From contig JAFLDO010000024.1 of the NCBI GenBank assembly GCA_017302455.1, positions 1 to 64,000 on the forward strand: a stretch of DNA of 64,000 bases, in the 5' to 3' direction. Under the pieces are notes generated by a model. The model made no database searches, was not told the origin of the DNA, and saw only the letters and a list, made by a program, of their open reading frames with translations. The position numbers and the translations under genes are program-made. Positions 61,264-64,000 of this stretch are shown here, in pieces; position 1 is the stretch's first letter; every line of letters starts with the position of its first letter. Source of the stretch: Accumulibacter sp. (GTDB lineage Bacteria > Pseudomonadota > Gammaproteobacteria > Burkholderiales > Rhodocyclaceae).

Positions 61264-61899
61264 CTCAGTCGCCAGCTCACCGGGGGCTGAAGGTGCTTTG
61301 CGTGCTCACCCCGCGTACGCTGCCACTGCTTCGACATGGGCAAGGTATCCATCGATCGCCGTGGCAGTACTGAACTTTTCCGCAACCGGGGCCTGACCAT
61401 CGCCGGGAACCGCGTCGCTTCGGTCAATGCCCTCGGTGTGTAGACACCCATAAGCAACGCTATCCGCGGCATGCGGGGTGGCGAGTGCGCAACGACCGGG
61501 CGGAAGGGTAGTCGGAGCGAACCCACCAGCCAGGGCTGCAGCGCTAGCAGCACGTCGACCCGCCTCCGCCTGACGCACGAAAACCGCCCCTCGGCAGGTC
61601 GTGCGGGGAACTATGCCATACCGTTCAAACAGTCCCACTGTGATGTACTTTTGCCCTACTACAACGGGTTATTGCTTGGCGAATTGTTTTGCAAATCGCC
61701 AAAATCTTCATCCTCGCCAGAAATGAACAACTCTTGAACCAGTTGACACGCCGGGAAGGGGCCTTAAACTGCTCGGTCAGCCGTTGATGCTACGGCTCAA
61801 TCATTTATCCGGCTAGCGTGGAAAGCCCGCCGGAACTGGGGTATTCAGTCAGTTTTAATCAGGTGGGCAACGCGGCCCACATCTTGCGAGGGGGATAGG
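61264..61899. other. Intergenic region before the phosphate transport operon
   Basis: These 636 bases contain short open frames on both strands that do not look coding to me (no ribosome site, no known domains). From 61660 to 61790 the sequence turns AT-rich and holds a promoter candidate. A hairpin GTGGGC at 61863-61868 with GCCCAC at 61875-61880 ends just before the ribosome site GAGGGG at 61888-61893. Confidence 0.45.
61743..61770 (+). promoter_or_regulatory. Possible sigma-70 promoter of the DUF47-PiT operon
   Basis: TTGACA at 61743-61748, a 16-base spacer and TAAACT at 61765-61770 (four of six matches). It would give a leader of about 120 bases with the hairpin at 61863-61880 near its end. 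No Pho box was recognised. Confidence 0.45.
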
Positions 61900-62562
61900 A
61901 TGGAAAAGAAAAGAATGCGCCTGTTCGGCACAACGAAAGACGTCGAGATGCAATTTGACTCGTTTCTGGACACCCTTTCGGACGGGGCGATTTCCTTCCG
62001 GGCAGGCGTTACCACTTATTTGGAGACAGGATCGGGCCATAGCGATTTTGCGGGCAAGCAGCAGCAGATCATCGATCTCGAGCACAAGGGCGACGAACTG
62101 CGTCGCCTGATCGAGCACCAACTCTACACTCTGGCGCTCATCCCCGACTTTCGCGGCGACGTATTGAGCATGCTCGAGGATCTGGACGCGCTGCTAAACG
62201 TGATGAAGGAAAACATGGTGTCCATCGGCACCGAGGCGCCGAACTTCCCGAAGGAGTGGCATTCAGACGTTCATCAGCTGGCCGAAGATGTCGGCTCCGC
62301 CGTGGAGAGTGCCGTGCTCGCCTCCCGAGCCTTTCTGCGCGATGTTCAGTCCGTTCGGGATCACCTGCACAAAGTAATGTTCTATGAGAAGGAAGCCGAC
62401 AAGCACGCCGACAAACTCAAGCGAGCTATCTTTGCCTCGGCCCTGCCGCTCGCCGAAAAGTCCCACCTGCGCCGTTTCGTCGACAAGATCGACCAGATTG
62501 CCGACCAGGCCGAGGACGTCGCCGACTGGCTGTCGATCTACACGATCAAGCGCTCGGACTAA
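61900..62562 (+). CDS. DUF47 (PhoU-like) phosphate transport regulator
   Basis: Protein of 220 residues of the TIGR00153/DUF47 family, commonly placed before PiT transporters and needed for their proper function. It is wholly helical, with the metal-cluster type motifs IDLEHKGDELRRLIEHQLY near 58-76 and FYEKEADKHADKLKRAIF near 162-179, and the end RRFVDKIDQIADQAEDVADWLSIYTIKR. GAGGGG at 61888-61893 precedes the ATG. The transporter gene begins 21 bases after its stop, forming an operon. Confidence 0.94.
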   Translation: MEKKRMRLFGTTKDVEMQFDSFLDTLSDGAISFRAGVTTYLETGSGHSDFAGKQQQIIDLEHKGDELRRLIEHQLYTLALIPDFRGDVLSMLEDLDALLNVMKENMVSIGTEAPNFPKEWHSDVHQLAEDVGSAVESAVLASRAFLRDVQSVRDHLHKVMFYEKEADKHADKLKRAIFASALPLAEKSHLRRFVDKIDQIADQAEDVADWLSIYTIKRSD

Positions 62563-62583
62563 GGCCCAGGGGGACTCGACATC

Positions 62584-64000
62584 ATGGATCTGACGATATT
62601 CCTCTATCTTTCCAGTGGCTTGTTCCTAGGCTGGTCACTCGGAGCCAACGACGCTGCCAACGTCTTCGGTACGGCCGTGGCTTCGCGGATGATCAAGTTC
62701 AGGACAGCCGCGATCATCATCACCGTCGGCGTGATCATCGGTGCGGTGATCAGCGGCGCCGGAGCAGCGCACACCCTCTCCAAGCTCGGTGCGATCAACG
62801 CCCTGGGCGGCGCCTTCATGGCCGCTTTTGCGGCAGCGGCGGTCGTCGCCTGGCTGACGGTCTTGGGTTTGCCGGTCTCCACCACCCAGGCCATCGTCGG
62901 GGCAATCATCGGCTGGAACTTCTTTACCGGATCGGCTACCGACTTCACGGTGTTCAAGACCATCTGCGCCACCTGGGTCCTCAGCCCGCTGCTGACCTGC
63001 ATCTTCAGTTACGTGATCTATCTAGGCGTGATGAAGGTACTGACGCGCTCGAAAATTCACATCATCCGCCAAGATGCTTGGACCCGCATGGCGCTTCTGG
63101 TTGCCGGTGTTCTCGGATCCTACTCGCTGGGCGCGAACAACATCGGTAACGTGATGGGGGTGTTTATTGGCGCCAATCCGTTCAAGGATCTGGACCTCGG
63201 CCTGTTCGACTTCAGTGGCTTGCAGCAGTTGTTCCTACTCGGCGGCGTCGCCATCTCGGTGGGTGTTTTCACTTACGCCAAGAAGGTGATGCTCACCGTG
63301 GGCAGCGAGATCGCTCCGCTGACGCCAGTGGGAGCCTTCGTGGTGGTCATCGCCACGTCGCTGGTCCTCCTCCTCTTCGCCTCCGAAGATCTGGAGTTTG
63401 CACTGGCGTCGATGGGGCTACCTACCATCCCGCTCGTGCCGGTATCGAGTTCGCAGGCGGTCGTCGGTGGGGTGATTGGCATTGGCCTCATCAAGAACGC
63501 GCGCAACATCAAGTGGGGCGTCGTCGGCCGAATCACGTGGGCGTGGGTACAGACGCCGATCGTTTCGGCGCTGGTCTGCTACGTCTTCCTGTTCGTCCTG
63601 CAGAATGTCTTCGGCCAGACGGTGTACAACCCGGTAGAGTATCGCCTCTCAAAGCAGGTGCTCGCCCGGCACGCCGAGAAGATGGATGTCACAAAGCTTG
63701 ATGTTTTGAGCGACAAGGCTTTTCCCAGCTCAGGGAAGCTCAAAAGCGCGATCGATGCGGCCCTCCCCGATATCGATTACAAGGCTGAACTAAAGCTGAT
63801 CGACGACGCCCTGGTGGAGGGGATCACGGTCGATCCGGCCAAGTTCAAGGACCTTGAAAAGATGCAGGTGCTCGACAGCGAACAGCTTGACGCCCTGAAA
63901 AAGCTGAGTGGCAAGACCTTCACCTATCGTTGGCAGCTGGTTCAAGCGCTGGCGGACGGTACGCCGAGATGGCAGCTCAAGGACAAGACAGTCCTCAACA
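62584..64000 (+). CDS. pit: PiT-family inorganic phosphate transporter (runs off window)
   Basis: Low-affinity, proton- or metal-phosphate coupled carrier; 472 residues are in the window and no stop is reached. The two PHO4 signatures are present: GWSLGANDAANVFGTAVASR near 17-36 and SYSLGANNIGNVMGVFIGAN near 179-198. Helices fill residues 1-160 and 170-345. After the second half, a soluble extension from about 350 on (KQVLARHAEKMDVTKLDVL...) continues to the end of the window; such a long C-terminal region is not part of the core carrier. ATG 62584 has GGGGGAC before it. With DUF47 upstream it forms a phosphate uptake/export unit. Confidence 0.94.
   Translation, partial: MDLTIFLYLSSGLFLGWSLGANDAANVFGTAVASRMIKFRTAAIIITVGVIIGAVISGAGAAHTLSKLGAINALGGAFMAAFAAAAVVAWLTVLGLPVSTTQAIVGAIIGWNFFTGSATDFTVFKTICATWVLSPLLTCIFSYVIYLGVMKVLTRSKIHIIRQDAWTRMALLVAGVLGSYSLGANNIGNVMGVFIGANPFKDLDLGLFDFSGLQQLFLLGGVAISVGVFTYAKKVMLTVGSEIAPLTPVGAFVVVIATSLVLLLFASEDLEFALASMGLPTIPLVPVSSSQAVVGGVIGIGLIKNARNIKWGVVGRITWAWVQTPIVSALVCYVFLFVLQNVFGQTVYNPVEYRLSKQVLARHAEKMDVTKLDVLSDKAFPSSGKLKSAIDAALPDIDYKAELKLIDDALVEGITVDPAKFKDLEKMQVLDSEQLDALKKLSGKTFTYRWQLVQALADGTPRWQLKDKTVLN

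Noticed and set aside
61306..61638. A 110-codon minus-strand frame before the phosphate operon
   Set aside because: No ribosome site, low-complexity composition and no family resemblance; overlapping frames on both strands are equally long.
1..64000. tRNA, rRNA genes and CRISPR arrays
   Set aside because: I looked for cloverleaf ends, rRNA blocks and regular spaced repeats and saw none; a covariance-model scan would settle it.

Overview
The window is a 64 kb piece of a high-GC Gram-negative chromosome, most likely a betaproteobacterium. I base this on split glyQ/glyS, GTG/TTG starts with ATGA/GTGA overlaps, a periplasmic MsrAB pair, SCO-type copper chaperone and GH13/PiT content. A membrane proton-pumping pyrophosphatase, PhoU-like (DUF47) proteins and a PiT phosphate carrier would fit a polyphosphate-accumulating relative of Rhodocyclales ('Candidatus Accumulibacter'-like), but the taxon is an inference, not something read directly.

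Layout. 0.26-3.2 kb: a TRAP transporter (dctP-dctQ-dctM). 3.3-6.8 kb: a small membrane protein, a DOMON-like protein, a DUF1343/NamZ-type protein and DNA polymerase IV. 6.9-11.6 kb: a divergent H+-pyrophosphatase flanked on both sides by two 254-residue paralogues of a family I do not recognise. 11.8-18.7 kb: one giant RTX protein (2299 residues) with internal near-identical duplications. 18.8-20.6 kb: a glycosyltransferase and a methyltransferase on the minus strand. 20.8-26.8 kb: bacteriohemerythrin, glyQ-glyS, gmhB, plsC, a zinc peptidase and gloA, mostly overlapping.

26.8-37.5 kb is an accessory region of visibly lower GC in its first half. Two minus-strand genes, a RapA/SNF2-like helicase and an Hsp70/actin-fold ATPase, sit between a 98-bp relic of the 3' end and a short relic of the 5' end of an alpha-amylase gene; a complete amylase of the same kind lies at 35.5-37.5 kb. 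An ISAs1-family element with exact 10-bp target duplications cut the upstream part of the relic copy, an IS4-family element with 8-bp duplications follows, and a broken IS630-type transposase lies next to it. The two-gene cassette is the best candidate in the window for an undescribed system.

37.9-41.5 kb: an overlapping operon of a beta-propeller protein, polysaccharide deacetylase, fatty-acid hydroxylase, HD hydrolase and lipoprotein. 41.6-48.8 kb: ABC-F ATPase, a PAS-GGDEF-EAL protein with a degenerate EAL site, a NarL-type regulator converging on its probable PAS histidine kinase, and a TPR protein. 48.8-54.5 kb: CobW GTPase, exported MsrB-MsrA, RlmI-type methyltransferase, a SCO copper-chaperone operon and a 43-residue exported peptide. 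55-64 kb is ion transport: two PhoU-like proteins, a SulP-STAS-cyclic-nucleotide-domain fusion, an NhaD/ArsB-like carrier gene broken by a 176-bp MITE and by two homopolymer frameshifts, a UspA protein, and a DUF47-PiT phosphate transport operon that runs off the end.
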